The notes beneath the pieces are model-generated. The model was not told where the DNA came from and made no database searches. It worked only from the letters and a program-made list of their open reading frames with translations. From Psychroserpens algicola (lineage in GTDB: Bacteria > Bacteroidota > Bacteroidia > Flavobacteriales > Flavobacteriaceae), in assembly GCF_014526325.1 (NCBI RefSeq), contig NZ_JACNMJ010000003.1, positions 62,001-126,000 on the forward strand: a stretch of DNA of 64,000 nucleotides, in the 5' to 3' direction. Of this stretch, positions 34,807 through 43,434 are shown piece after piece. Position numbers and translations under genes: made by a program. How positions within the stretch are numbered: position 1 is the stretch's first letter; each line of letters opens with the position of its first letter.

Positions 34807-34842
34807 AAAAAAGGGTGTAGTGAAAATTACATCCTTTTTTTA
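34807..34842 (+). terminator. intrinsic terminator after the M49 peptidase gene
   Basis: AAAGGGTGTA and TACATCCTTT (one G-T pair) form a 10-bp stem with an 8-nt loop, followed by a T-run. Confidence 0.85.
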
Positions 34843-34970
34843 TTGATACTAAATTTTAATAGAATTAAATTAAGTACAATCAAACAAATAACAGAATAAA
34901 CAATAATCATAGTTGGTGTTTATAAAGCATCGAATACTTTCTGATTTGTCATCATTTAAATTAGATACAA

Positions 34971-35303
34971 CTATACCAAAGGATTAAACAAATACACCAA
35001 TACAAAAACTGCAATAGCACCAGATGCACTTACTGTGGGCTCCTTATCTAATAATGACATATTAGAAACCGCTTGAAAGGTTTGCACATTTCCGTTTTCA
35101 TCTTTTTGAGGTACATGATTAATGCTAATCATACCAGGAATTGAAATACTAATAGAAGCTGCTGCTAAAGCTGTCAGTACACGATAAAACCAAAAATTGG
35201 GTGAATCGAACGATAGTTCCATTTTACGCGTGATGATCATAATTGCAGCGAAAGCAATAACACCAAATAAAAACATGGTGACAGGAGAAACCAATTTTTT
35301 CAT
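34971..35303 (-). CDS. hypothetical membrane protein
   Basis: A 110-residue protein with three likely membrane segments: VTMFLFGVIAFAAIMII, FYRVLTALAAASISIS and ASGAIAVFVLVYLF. The start at MKKLVSPV is preferred; a longer frame up to 35360 would add a hydrophobic stretch without a good leader. No family is recognised. It lies alone between a peptidase and another small membrane protein. Confidence 0.5.
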   Translation of the reverse strand: MKKLVSPVTMFLFGVIAFAAIMIITRKMELSFDSPNFWFYRVLTALAAASISISIPGMISINHVPQKDENGNVQTFQAVSNMSLLDKEPTVSASGAIAVFVLVYLFNPLV

Positions 35304-35475
35304 AATAATTTGATTACATAATTTATAGTTTAGTGAGATGATGGCTAAGAGCCATATCATTATATATCCATTATTGGATATGACTAAAAATTAAATAGGG
35401 AGAGATGTAATTATGAATCAAATTACTAAAATATGTGCAGATAGCCAAAGAATTTAATATAAAGTCAGTTTGCTG

Positions 35476-35661
35476 TTAAACAAATACAAACTTAATCGTT
35501 GCAATCATCAATATAAACGCAATGAAAGCAATCAAGACCCAAACACTTCCTCTGTAGTATTTTTTGTGAATTTTAAGGTCTTTTCGGTAGGCAAGATAAA
35601 TTATGATAGCAAAAGCTATAGCAAATAAAATTCCGAAAATCAATTGACCGTTACTAAACAT
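35476..35661 (-). CDS. small membrane protein (MFSNGQLIF type)
   Basis: A 61-residue protein with two hydrophobic helices (IFGILFAIAFAIIIYLAY and VWVLIAFIAFILMIATI) separated by a basic loop RKDLKIHKKYYRGS. Very similar small proteins are common in Flavobacteriaceae, with the start at MFSNGQ, so that Met is chosen rather than one six codons earlier. Its role is unknown. Confidence 0.6.
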   Translation of the reverse strand: MFSNGQLIFGILFAIAFAIIIYLAYRKDLKIHKKYYRGSVWVLIAFIAFILMIATIKFVFV

Positions 35662-35806
35662 ATGGCTATTTTTATGCAAAAATAATTAAACCTTAACTAC
35701 TAACTTTGATATAAACTGTGAAAATTTTTATAATAATTGCAAGTAGCTCAACCTAAAAGATATACGAAAATTATAGCAGTTTGGTTCTAATTAGAATACA
35801 TATATT

Positions 35807-36193
35807 ATGAAAAACAAGATTGAAGCTGTAAAGGCATTTCATACAGCATTTAAAATTGGTCACAGAGAAACACCTAAGGCCGATTTGGGTATAGAAAAAA
35901 ACATGTTACGCTATAAATTAATGCGTGAAGAAAATGAAGAATACCTTGAAGCAGCCAATGATAACGATTTGGTTGAAGTAGCCGATGCATTAGGTGATAT
36001 GCTTTACATCCTTTGTGGTACAATTATAGAACACGGACTCCAATACAAAATTGAAGAAGTTTTTGATGAAATCCAGCGTAGTAATATGAGTAAACTTGGG
36101 GAAGACGGAGAACCAATTTATAGAGAAGATGGCAAAGTACTAAAAGGACCAAATTATTTCAAACCTCATATAAAGGAAATTTTAGAGTCATAA
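35807..36193 (+). CDS. NTP pyrophosphohydrolase (MazG/HisE-like all-alpha)
   Basis: A 128-residue all-alpha NTP-pyrophosphatase. The metal-binding core is MREENEEYLEAANDNDLVEVADALGDMLYI, the EExxE...D pattern of the family. It would hydrolyse NTPs or dNTPs to NMP and pyrophosphate, perhaps as a house-cleaning enzyme. A polar tail (GEDGEPIYREDGKVLKGPNY) is typical of a subfamily seen in bacteria and phages. Its stop codon begins the shared terminator with the branched-chain aminotransferase gene. Confidence 0.85.
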   Translation: MKNKIEAVKAFHTAFKIGHRETPKADLGIEKNMLRYKLMREENEEYLEAANDNDLVEVADALGDMLYILCGTIIEHGLQYKIEEVFDEIQRSNMSKLGEDGEPIYREDGKVLKGPNYFKPHIKEILES

Positions 36194-36222
36194 AAAAAGA
36201 GCCATTTGGCTCTTTTTTTATT
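36192..36222. terminator. bidirectional terminator (NTP-PPase / ilvE)
   Basis: AGAGCCA and TGGCTCT-type arms with long A- and T-runs (A7 before, T7 after). It serves two convergent genes. Confidence 0.9.
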
Positions 36223-37291
36223 TTATTTCGTATCTCCAATGATGCTTGTCTTCAGCAAGATTATGCTGAATATTAAGCATGCGTTGCTTTAACATTGAAG
36301 AATAAGAATGTGCGCCAATTTCTGGGAGCTCATAATACGTATCTTGGTATTCAAAACCTTCAATAGGACTAATCACAGCAGCTGTACCAGCACCAAAAAT
36401 TTCTTTCAAACTTCCATTTTTAGACGCTTCAACAATTTCATTAACCTTAATTGGTCTTACTTCACATTTGATGTTATTATCTTCAGCTAATTGAATTAAA
36501 CTTTTACGAGTAACACCATCTAATATTCTATCACTAGTTGGTGCAGTAATAAGCGTATCATTAATTCTGAAAAAGACATTCATAGTACCAGCTTCCTCTA
36601 AAAAAGTATGCGTATCAGCATCAGTCCAAATCACTTGTTGATACCCTTTTTGTTGTGCTAAATTGGTTGGGTAAAACTGAGCAGCATAATTTCCTGCTGC
36701 TTTAGCATACCCAACACCTCCATTTGCAGAACGACTAAACTGTTCGGCAATAAGCACTTTTACAGTGCCTTTATAATAAGCTTTAGCTGGAGCACAAATA
36801 ATCATGAAACGATAGCTTTCTCCTGGAGCAGCAGCGATAGCAGGATCTATAGCTATTGCAAAAGGGCGTATGTACAGAGAATTTCCAACACCAGGTTTAA
36901 TCCAATCTTTATCGAGGTTTAATAGTGTTGTTAATCCCTCGAAAAAATAATCTTTAGGAAATTCTGGCATAGCTAAACGCGCAGAAGATTTGTTAATTCG
37001 TTTAAAGTTTTCTTCTGGTCTAAACAAAAATACCTTACCATCATCATCTTTATAGGCTTTCATTCCTTCAAATACAGCTTGACCATAATGAAAAACTCGA
37101 GCAGATGGTTGCATAGTCATTGGTTGATATGGCATGATTTGCGGTTGCTGCCATTCGCCATTTACAAAATCACACATAAACATGTGGTCTGTAAATGTTT
37201 TTCCAAATGCAATATTTTCAAAATTAACATCTTTCAACTTTGAAGTCGCTGCTTTTTCAATACGTAAATTACTAGTATATGTGCTTGACAT
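36218..37291 (-). CDS. ilvE: branched-chain amino acid aminotransferase
   Basis: A 357-residue fold-type IV PLP enzyme that makes or degrades Leu, Ile and Val with 2-oxoglutarate. Motifs are FHYGQAVFEGMKAYKDDDG, LYIRPFAIA, GVGYAKAAGNYAAQ (PLP lysine), FLEEAGTMNVFFRI and ILDGVTRKSLIQLA. The Met at 37291 is chosen because the -7 box TAATTTTG (37312-37319) lies inside the longer frame. It is a single gene. Confidence 0.95.
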   Translation of the reverse strand: MSSTYTSNLRIEKAATSKLKDVNFENIAFGKTFTDHMFMCDFVNGEWQQPQIMPYQPMTMQPSARVFHYGQAVFEGMKAYKDDDGKVFLFRPEENFKRINKSSARLAMPEFPKDYFFEGLTTLLNLDKDWIKPGVGNSLYIRPFAIAIDPAIAAAPGESYRFMIICAPAKAYYKGTVKVLIAEQFSRSANGGVGYAKAAGNYAAQFYPTNLAQQKGYQQVIWTDADTHTFLEEAGTMNVFFRINDTLITAPTSDRILDGVTRKSLIQLAEDNNIKCEVRPIKVNEIVEASKNGSLKEIFGAGTAAVISPIEGFEYQDTYYELPEIGAHSYSSMLKQRMLNIQHNLAEDKHHWRYEIK

Positions 37292-37311
37292 TTTTTTGGT
37301 GTTTAGTTCTG

Positions 37312-37319
37312 CAAAATTA
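37312..37319 (-). promoter_or_regulatory. -7 element TAATTTTG of ilvE
   Basis: On the minus strand it is an exact TAnnTTTG, 20 bp before the start at 37291. Confidence 0.5.
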
Positions 37320-37436
37320 GTCATTTCTGATGGGTTAAAAAACATAATAATGTCTAAAAAAATGCATAACTTTGATATCTTAAAGTTAATTTTATTATAA
37401 CAAAAGGTTTATTAACACTTACAAAAGCACAAACCA

Positions 37437-37964
37437 ATGAAACATTTATTATCAATAGTCTTAATTGCTCTTCTATTAGTATCCTGCAAAGAAGAAAAGA
37501 AACAAAATGACGCTATTGCGACTATAGACAATGAGGCAAAAGAACAAGTTCAGGATATTACTTACGATTCTTTTGGTAAAAAAATCACAGATAAAGATGC
37601 ATTAACAGCAAAACGAATGGCTGTACATTATGAAAATATGGCAGTTGGAGATTCTATTGATGCTAAGATGATTGCCAAGGTAGATGAAGTATGTCAGGCT
37701 AAAGGATGCTGGATGAAATTAGATTTACCAAATGGCGAGCAAGTTATGGTGAAATTTAAAGATTACGGATTTTTTATGCCTAAAGATATTTCGGGAAAGG
37801 AAGTCGTGATAAACGGAAAAGCTTACGTTAATGAAGTCCCTGTTGATGAGCAACGACACTATGCTGAAGATGGTGGAGCAACACCTGAAGACATTGCAAA
37901 GATTACAGAACCTAAAAAAACATATTCGTTTTTAGCAGATGGCGTATTATTGAAAACAGAATAA
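37437..37964 (+). CDS. DUF4920 lipoprotein
   Basis: A 175-residue lipoprotein (lipobox ALLLVSC, Cys17). The domain is an OB-like DUF4920 fold: VDEVCQAKGCWMKLDLPNGEQVMVKFKDYGFFMPKDISGKEVVINGKAYV. The C-x4-CW pair may bind metal or form a disulfide. Downstream mnmD starts only 2 bp after the stop, so the two are coupled. Residues about 31-40 (DNEAKEQVQD) look like a decayed form of the palindromic-repeat peptide found in two other proteins here. Confidence 0.9.
   Translation: MKHLLSIVLIALLLVSCKEEKKQNDAIATIDNEAKEQVQDITYDSFGKKITDKDALTAKRMAVHYENMAVGDSIDAKMIAKVDEVCQAKGCWMKLDLPNGEQVMVKFKDYGFFMPKDISGKEVVINGKAYVNEVPVDEQRHYAEDGGATPEDIAKITEPKKTYSFLADGVLLKTE
37530..37556. repeat. probable decayed copy of the palindromic element in the DUF4920 gene
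   Basis: AATGAG, 7 nt, then AACAAGTTCAGGAT is identical to the mutase copy in both segments and spacing; the left stem arm has been lost. It lies in the variable linker after the lipobox and in the same reading frame as in the other two proteins. Confidence 0.5.
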
Positions 37965-37965
37965 T

Positions 37966-38643
37966 GTGCAGCGTAAAATAATTACCACAGCAGACGGTTC
38001 TAAAACCATTCAAATCGAAGATTGGAACGAGCAATACCATTCTGTTCATGGTGCAATACAAGAAGCAAATCATGTATATATCCAACATGGTTTGCTTTTT
38101 TTTATATCTGAAAATCAACCAGCTTTAAAGGAAAAGATTTCAATTTTAGAAATCGGATTTGGAACGGGCTTAAATGCATTACTCACAATCTTGAAGGCCA
38201 AAGAATTAGAACGTCAGATTGATTATGTTGGTGTTGAAGCTTTTCCGGTAGCTTCAGAAGAAGTTTCGCAATTGAACTATCCTTCCGAATTAAAAATTAA
38301 TGAAGACATATTTAAAAAGTTGCATGACGTTTCATGGGAAGATAAACACCAGATTTCTAAAGCATTTGCACTTACAAAGCAACAAAAGTTTTTTAAGGAT
38401 ATTTCCGAAGTAAATACGTTCGATATCATATATTTTGACGCCTTTGGTGCACGAGTTCAACCAGAATTATGGACAGAAACAATCTTTAAACTTATGCACA
38501 GGGCTTTAAAACCAAAAGGAGTGCTTACTACATATGCTGCAATTGGTAGTGTGCGACGTACGCTTGATTCTTTAGGTTTTGATGTTGAAAAACTACAAGG
38601 TCCTCCTGGTAAGCGCCATATGATTAGAGCGGTCAAACGTTAA
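37966..38643 (+). CDS. mnmD: tRNA 5-methylaminomethyl-2-thiouridine methyltransferase
   Basis: A 225-residue SAM methyltransferase for the last step of mnm5s2U34 in tRNA. The family start ITTADGSKTIQIEDWNEQYHSVHGAIQEA is clear, then the SAM motif ILEIGFGTGLNALL and the acidic FDIIYFDAFGARVQPELWTE. It begins with GTG at 37966, just past the DUF4920 stop; the overlapping ATG is out of frame. It corresponds to the MnmC2 part alone; the oxidase part of MnmC is absent. Confidence 0.9.
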   Translation: MQRKIITTADGSKTIQIEDWNEQYHSVHGAIQEANHVYIQHGLLFFISENQPALKEKISILEIGFGTGLNALLTILKAKELERQIDYVGVEAFPVASEEVSQLNYPSELKINEDIFKKLHDVSWEDKHQISKAFALTKQQKFFKDISEVNTFDIIYFDAFGARVQPELWTETIFKLMHRALKPKGVLTTYAAIGSVRRTLDSLGFDVEKLQGPPGKRHMIRAVKR

Positions 38644-38697
38644 ACCCTTACTAAAACCTGCAGGCTTGATTTAGGATTTCTGTAACTTTGTAAAGCT

Positions 38698-39606
38698 ATG
38701 AAGAAGATATTAATTACAGGAGCTACAGGTTTGATTGGACAAGAAATTGTAAAGGTTTGTCATGACCAAGACATAGGTGTTCATTACCTAACAACTTCAA
38801 AAAATAAACTGAGTTCCAAGGCCAATTATAAAGGGTTTTATTGGAATCCAACTACCAGTGAAATTGATATTCGGTGTTTTGAAGGCGTAGATAAAATAAT
38901 CAATTTGGTTGGAGCCACGATTTCTAAACGTTGGACAGATAGTTATAAAGAAGAAATTATACTTAGCAGAACACGAACTGCAAAATTACTCTACGATACT
39001 ATAAAGTCGAATAATCTATCTGTTAAACAACTAATTTCGGCAAGTGCCATTGGAGTTTATCCAGATTCATTAACTAATTATTACGACGAAGATGAACCAC
39101 TAAAGTCAGATTCATTTTTAGGTCAGGTTGTTCAAAAATGGGAAGCGGCAATTGACGAATTTTCATCACTAAACATGCAAGTAGCCAAAATACGAATAGG
39201 TCTGGTACTCTCTGAAAAAGGAGGTGCTTTACCAGAAATGACTAAACCGATACGTTTTGGAGCTGGTGCTCCTTTTGGAAGTGGCGATCAGTGGCAATCC
39301 TGGATTCATATTAAAGATTTAGCACAGCTTTTTGTATTTGCAGCCACCAATAATTTAGAAGGTGTTTACAATGGCGTAGCGCCAAACCCTGTCACAAATA
39401 CAGAACTTACCAAATCAATAGCTAAAGTACTACATAAACCGCTGATATTACCAAACATTCCTAAAGTAGCAATGAAAATTGTACTAGGAGAAATGCATAT
39501 ACTCCTATTTGAAAGTCAGCGTGTTAGTGCGTCTAAAATTGAAGAAGAAGGTTTTTTGTTTACCTATCATCATATAGAACCTGCGCTTTTAGATTTATTT
39601 AGTTGA
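38698..39606 (+). CDS. TIGR01777 family NAD-dependent epimerase-like oxidoreductase
   Basis: A 302-residue short-chain dehydrogenase-like protein. The nucleotide-binding start is KKILITGATGLIGQEIVKVC, followed by GVDKIINLVGATISKRW, SASAIGVYP and FLGQVVQKWE, the TIGR01777 pattern. The C-terminal DUF1731-like segment (LPNIPKVAMKIVLGEMHILLFESQRVSASKIEEEGF) is complete. Members of the group are proposed to act in envelope or division-linked processes, but the substrate is unknown. Confidence 0.9.
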   Translation: MKKILITGATGLIGQEIVKVCHDQDIGVHYLTTSKNKLSSKANYKGFYWNPTTSEIDIRCFEGVDKIINLVGATISKRWTDSYKEEIILSRTRTAKLLYDTIKSNNLSVKQLISASAIGVYPDSLTNYYDEDEPLKSDSFLGQVVQKWEAAIDEFSSLNMQVAKIRIGLVLSEKGGALPEMTKPIRFGAGAPFGSGDQWQSWIHIKDLAQLFVFAATNNLEGVYNGVAPNPVTNTELTKSIAKVLHKPLILPNIPKVAMKIVLGEMHILLFESQRVSASKIEEEGFLFTYHHIEPALLDLFS

Positions 39607-39670
39607 AACTAAATGTGTAGGATGAAAAATGGGTTTGCCTAATAATTTCATTATCTGCCTATACAGAAAT

Positions 39671-39706
39671 AAAAAAGCATTCATAAAATTATGAATGCTT
39701 TTTTTA
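39671..39706. terminator. bidirectional terminator (epimerase / YceI genes)
   Basis: AAAAAAGCATTCATAA and TTATGAATGCTTTTTTT arms, with A- and T-runs at both ends, between convergent genes. Confidence 0.88.
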
Positions 39707-39730
39707 TACTTTAAAAAAATGTAATTCAGT

Positions 39731-40405
39731 TTAAGCTTTTTTAGCCTTTACAATAATTTTTAGCTCCATATCATCATTGATAAATTTCTCTCCAATATTA
39801 TCAAAGACAGATTTTGATTTGAAGTTTATTCCCCAGGTAGTTCTATCAATAGTAAATGAATCACTTTCAATAGTCATCATGTCATTCTCATTTGTGATCG
39901 TAACCGGAAACGAAATGTTATGTTTTTGACCTACCATTGATAAATTTCCTGAAAGTCTCGTTTTTCCAGCAGCTATAGACTCGGTTCCTGTAATTTCGAA
40001 TACAGCTGTTGGAAACTTTGTAACATTAAAAAAGTCACCTTCTTTACCTTCAACAGTTCCCATAAGGTGTGCTTCCAAACTTTCTTTACCATTACCAGAT
40101 TCTAAATCGGTAACAGTGATTGATTTCATATCAATTAGAAAGGTGCCACTTTGTAATTTGCCATCATCTGTTTTAAATATCCCATTGTCTAAGTTGATTG
40201 TTCCTGTATGTGTTCCAGTGGGTTTGAAACCTTTCCAGTGAATTGCAGATTCAGAAACATTGACAGTGTATTTTTGTGATGTGCTTTCACTTACTGCAGC
40301 AGCTTCAGCATCACTTGTGTTTGCTTCAGCAGCTTTATCTTTGCAACTGGCAAAGGTAATTGCAAAAACCAACAGGATAGAAAATTTTAAAAATTTAGTG
40401 CTCAT
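39731..40405 (-). CDS. YceI-family lipoprotein
   Basis: A 224-residue lipocalin-like protein; the start at MSTKFLK gives a lipobox (VFAITFASC). YceI signatures are SAIHWKGFKPTGTHTGTINLDNGIF, LESGNGKESLEAHLMG, FFNVTKFPTAVFEITG and FTIDRTTWGINFKS. The barrel would bind a polyisoprenoid or similar lipid in the periplasm. A short Ala/Glu-rich linker follows the Cys. It is a single gene, divergent from grpE. Confidence 0.92.
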   Translation of the reverse strand: MSTKFLKFSILLVFAITFASCKDKAAEANTSDAEAAAVSESTSQKYTVNVSESAIHWKGFKPTGTHTGTINLDNGIFKTDDGKLQSGTFLIDMKSITVTDLESGNGKESLEAHLMGTVEGKEGDFFNVTKFPTAVFEITGTESIAAGKTRLSGNLSMVGQKHNISFPVTITNENDMMTIESDSFTIDRTTWGINFKSKSVFDNIGEKFINDDMELKIIVKAKKA

Positions 40406-40488
40406 AGTTTTAATATTTGAGTTAATGTCCTTCAAAAATACGCATTGATTAATAATATGTCAATTCAATAGAAAATAATTTGGTGACA

Positions 40489-40522
40489 TTTTGACATTTT
40501 AGTAATAATGGCAGTACTTTTG
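40489..40522 (+). promoter_or_regulatory. grpE-dnaJ promoter (TTTTG-N21-TACTTTTG)
   Basis: A -33 TTTTG (40489-40493) and a -7 box TACTTTTG (40515-40522), 21 bp apart, match the flavobacterial consensus; the ATG follows at 40560. A direct repeat TGACATTTTGACATTTT covers the -33 and could mark a regulator site. Confidence 0.65.
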
Positions 40523-40559
40523 CCATCTTAAATCGAAGATTTATTTAATAAACCATAAG

Positions 40560-41105
40560 ATGAGTAAAAAAGATAAAGATCAAACTATAGAAAAGCCACA
40601 AGTTCAGGAGGATGTTAATAATACTGAAACAGCATCTCAGGAGGAAGAACTTTCGGTTGAAGAACAACTTAAAGAAGATTTAGCAAAAGAAAAAGATAAA
40701 TTCATGCGTTTATTCGCTGAGTTTGAAAACTATAAAAAGCGTACTGCCAGAGAACGTATCGATTTATTTAAAACGGCTAGTGAAGATTTGATGTTGGCAA
40801 TGTTGCCAGTATTAGACGATTTTGAACGTGCGTTATTACATATTGAAGACGATAAAGAAGCCGAAGAATTAAGAAAAGGAGTACTGTTAATCTATAATAA
40901 ACTCTTATCAACTCTAGAGAAAAAAGGCTTAACTAAAATTGAAATACAACAAGGAGATCCGTTCAATGCAGATGACCATGAAGCAATAACGCAAATTCCT
41001 GCACCTAGCGACGATTTAAAAGGAAAAATCATCGATGTTGTTGAAAAAGGATATAAACTAGGGGATAAAGTGATTCGTTTTCCTAAAGTTGTAATCGGAC
41101 AATAA
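40560..41105 (+). CDS. grpE: nucleotide exchange factor GrpE
   Basis: A 181-residue DnaK exchange factor. It has an acidic, low-complexity N-terminus ([19 protein letters not shown]), a long coiled coil ([32 protein letters not shown]) and the C-terminal beta-wing ([47 protein letters not shown]). It lies 7 bp upstream of dnaJ, so they are cotranscribed. No dnaK is in the window. Confidence 0.96.
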   Translation: MSKKDKDQTIEKPQVQEDVNNTETASQEEELSVEEQLKEDLAKEKDKFMRLFAEFENYKKRTARERIDLFKTASEDLMLAMLPVLDDFERALLHIEDDKEAEELRKGVLLIYNKLLSTLEKKGLTKIEIQQGDPFNADDHEAITQIPAPSDDLKGKIIDVVEKGYKLGDKVIRFPKVVIGQ

Positions 41106-41112
41106 TACAGAT

Positions 41113-42237
41113 ATGGCAAAGAGAGATTATTATGAAATACTAGGCGTTGATAAAAGTGCGTCTGCAGCTGAAATCAAAAAAGCCTATCGAAAGATGGCTT
41201 TAAAATATCATCCTGATAAAAATCCTGATGATAAGGATGCAGAAGCAAAGTTTAAAGAAGCGGCTGAAGCATATGAAGTTTTAAGTAACGCAGATAAGAA
41301 AGCACGTTACGACCAATTTGGACATCAGGCTTTTGATGGAGCAGGCGGATTTGGCGGAGGTGGTATGAATATGGATGACATATTTAGCCAGTTTGGTGAT
41401 ATCTTTGGAGGTGCTTTTGGTGGTGGAGGTTTCTCTGGATTTGGCGGCGGATTTGGTGGAGGCCAAAGACGTGTTAAAGGAAGTAATCTTAGAATTAGAG
41501 TGAGTTTGACATTAGAAGAAGTGGCTAATGGTGTAGAAAAGAAGATTAAAGTTAAACGAAAAGTACAAGCGCCAGGAACGACTTATAAAACCTGCGGAAC
41601 ATGTAATGGTTCAGGTCAGGTTACACGTGTTACTAATACCATTTTAGGACGAATGCAAACAGCGTCAGCTTGTCCAACCTGTGGAGGTGCAGGACAGAGC
41701 ATAGACAAAAAGCCATCTAATGCAGATGCGCAAGGGATGCTTGCAGAAGAAGAAACGGTTTCGGTTAAAATACCTGCAGGTGTTGTTGATGGTATGCAAC
41801 TTAAAGTTACAGGTAAAGGAAATGAAGCACCAGGTAATGGTATTTCTGGAGACTTACTAGTTGTTGTTGAAGAGAAGGAACATGATACACTTAAACGTGA
41901 AGGCGATAACTTACATTATGATTTGTATGTGAGTTTACCAGATGCTGTTCTTGGAACTTCAAAGGAAATAGATACCGTTACAGGTAAGGTGAGAATTAAA
42001 GTTGAAGCAGGTGTGCAGTCAGGTAAAATTCTTCGTTTACGCGGAAAAGGTATACCTAGTATAAATGGTTATGGTAGTGGTGATTTATTAGTTCATGTGA
42101 ACGTTTGGACACCTAAAACATTGAGTAAAGAGCAGAAAGAATTCTTCGAGAATATGAGGAGTGACGAGCACTTCGAGCCAAAACCAGAGAGCTCTGATAA
42201 GTCATTTTTTGAAAAAGTTAAAGATATGTTTTCATAA
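41113..42237 (+). CDS. dnaJ: chaperone DnaJ with half-size zinc region
   Basis: A 374-residue co-chaperone. It has a J domain with HPD (LKYHPDKNP), a long Gly/Phe region (about 77-118) and a client-binding C-terminus. The zinc region has only two Cys pairs, CGTC at 161-164 and CPTC at 187-190, in place of the usual four; these correspond to the inner pairs that make zinc site 2. The outer pairs are replaced by [10 protein letters not shown] and NADAQGML segments. I think this is normal in related flavobacteria. It is translated from the grpE transcript. Confidence 0.95.
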   Translation: MAKRDYYEILGVDKSASAAEIKKAYRKMALKYHPDKNPDDKDAEAKFKEAAEAYEVLSNADKKARYDQFGHQAFDGAGGFGGGGMNMDDIFSQFGDIFGGAFGGGGFSGFGGGFGGGQRRVKGSNLRIRVSLTLEEVANGVEKKIKVKRKVQAPGTTYKTCGTCNGSGQVTRVTNTILGRMQTASACPTCGGAGQSIDKKPSNADAQGMLAEEETVSVKIPAGVVDGMQLKVTGKGNEAPGNGISGDLLVVVEEKEHDTLKREGDNLHYDLYVSLPDAVLGTSKEIDTVTGKVRIKVEAGVQSGKILRLRGKGIPSINGYGSGDLLVHVNVWTPKTLSKEQKEFFENMRSDEHFEPKPESSDKSFFEKVKDMFS

Positions 42238-42262
42238 CATTCTCTTTTTTAAGAAAAAACAC

Positions 42263-42368
42263 TATATTTGAATTATCACTAATTTCAATTAGTGGTAATT
42301 TTTCTTTTTCATAGCAATTTTTTCCCATCCTTAATTAGTTTTAAGGGTGGGTTTTGTTTTTTTAAGAA
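42263..42368 (+). ncRNA. candidate small RNA between dnaJ and ABC genes
   Basis: A -7 box TATATTTG (42263-42270) is followed at once by a perfect 8-bp hairpin (CACTAATT/AATTAGTG, 42277-42294) and later by a strong terminator (42324-42368). This gives a predicted transcript of about 80-90 nt with hairpin, tail and terminator. There is no open frame inside. It could also be only a pair of terminators for grpE-dnaJ. Confidence 0.35.
42324..42368 (+). terminator. intrinsic terminator after dnaJ region
   Basis: CCCATCCTTAA and TTAAGGGTGGG (one G-T) make an 11-bp stem, 6-nt loop, then TTTTGTTTTTTT. It ends grpE-dnaJ or the candidate small RNA. Confidence 0.85.
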
Positions 42369-42506
42369 TTTTTATATCATAGGTCATGCAATTTTAACTT
42401 ATAAATAAATCTACTATTAGCGTTAACATTTTAGTGAGATAAGCACTGATTACGTGACTAACATTTTTATCTTTACAAGATAATACCAACTTATCATAAT
42501 TAATAT

Positions 42507-43433
42507 ATGAACAACCTATTAGTAGCAGATTCTGTTTCAAAAAACTTTGGAAATTTTACGGCACTCAATAATGTGTCTATTTCAGTTCCCAAAGGAAGTA
42601 TTTTTGGTTTGCTAGGACCTAATGGAGCAGGAAAAACAACGCTCATCAGAATTATCAATCAAATTACCATGCCAGATACAGGTCAGGTCATGCTTGACGG
42701 AGAACCTTTAATGCCTGAGCATATACAAAATATTGGCTATTTACCCGAAGAACGCGGTCTCTATAAATCTATGAAAGTTGGAGAACAAGCCTTGTATTTG
42801 GCCCAACTTAAAGGCTTAACTAAGCAAGAAGCCAAAAAGCGCTTAAAGTACTGGTTCGAAAAATTAGACATAGGGGATTGGTGGAATAAAAAAATTCAAG
42901 AGCTTAGTAAAGGACAAGCGCAAAAAATTCAGTTTATTGTAACAGTCTTGCATCAACCTAAATTATTGATTTTTGACGAACCTTTTTCAGGGTTTGATCC
43001 TATAAATGCCAATTTGATTAAAGATGAAATTCTTCAGTTAAGAGACGAAGGAGCGACAGTAATATTTTCAACACATCGAATGGAATCCGTAGAGGAGTTA
43101 TGTGATCATATTGCTCTAATCCATAAATCTAATAAAGTTTTAGATGGAAAGTTAACAGATATTAAACGTCAATATAAAACCAATACCTTCGAGGTTGGAC
43201 TGCAAACAGATACTGTAGAGAGTGTGACTAATGCTATCAAAGAAAAATTTGAAGTCATGCCAGCAACATTCAAAAATTTAAATGATGATGTAAAGCTAAA
43301 TGTGAAGTTGAAAGCTCAAGAGAATTCAAATGATCTGCTGAAATTTTTAACTTCAAAAGCTGAGGTGCACCATTTTGTTGAAGTCATTCCTAGTGCTAAT
43401 GATATTTTTATTCAAACTGTAAAAAATAATTAA
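42507..43433 (+). CDS. ABC transporter ATP-binding protein
   Basis: A 308-residue ATPase of the ABC-2 export type (NatA-like). It has Walker A GPNGAGKTT (about 38-46), the signature LSKGQAQKIQ, Walker B LLIFDEPFSGFDP and the H-loop STHRMES. A C-terminal domain of about 90 residues follows the ATPase, as in drug or Na+ exporter types. It precedes its permease gene by 1 bp. It is first in a seven-gene run up to 49176. Confidence 0.92.
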   Translation: MNNLLVADSVSKNFGNFTALNNVSISVPKGSIFGLLGPNGAGKTTLIRIINQITMPDTGQVMLDGEPLMPEHIQNIGYLPEERGLYKSMKVGEQALYLAQLKGLTKQEAKKRLKYWFEKLDIGDWWNKKIQELSKGQAQKIQFIVTVLHQPKLLIFDEPFSGFDPINANLIKDEILQLRDEGATVIFSTHRMESVEELCDHIALIHKSNKVLDGKLTDIKRQYKTNTFEVGLQTDTVESVTNAIKEKFEVMPATFKNLNDDVKLNVKLKAQENSNDLLKFLTSKAEVHHFVEVIPSANDIFIQTVKNN

Positions 43434-43434
43434 C

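Noticed and set aside
37292-37345. Upstream start for ilvE adding 18 residues
   Set aside because: A clear -7 box lies inside this stretch, and family members begin at the later Met.
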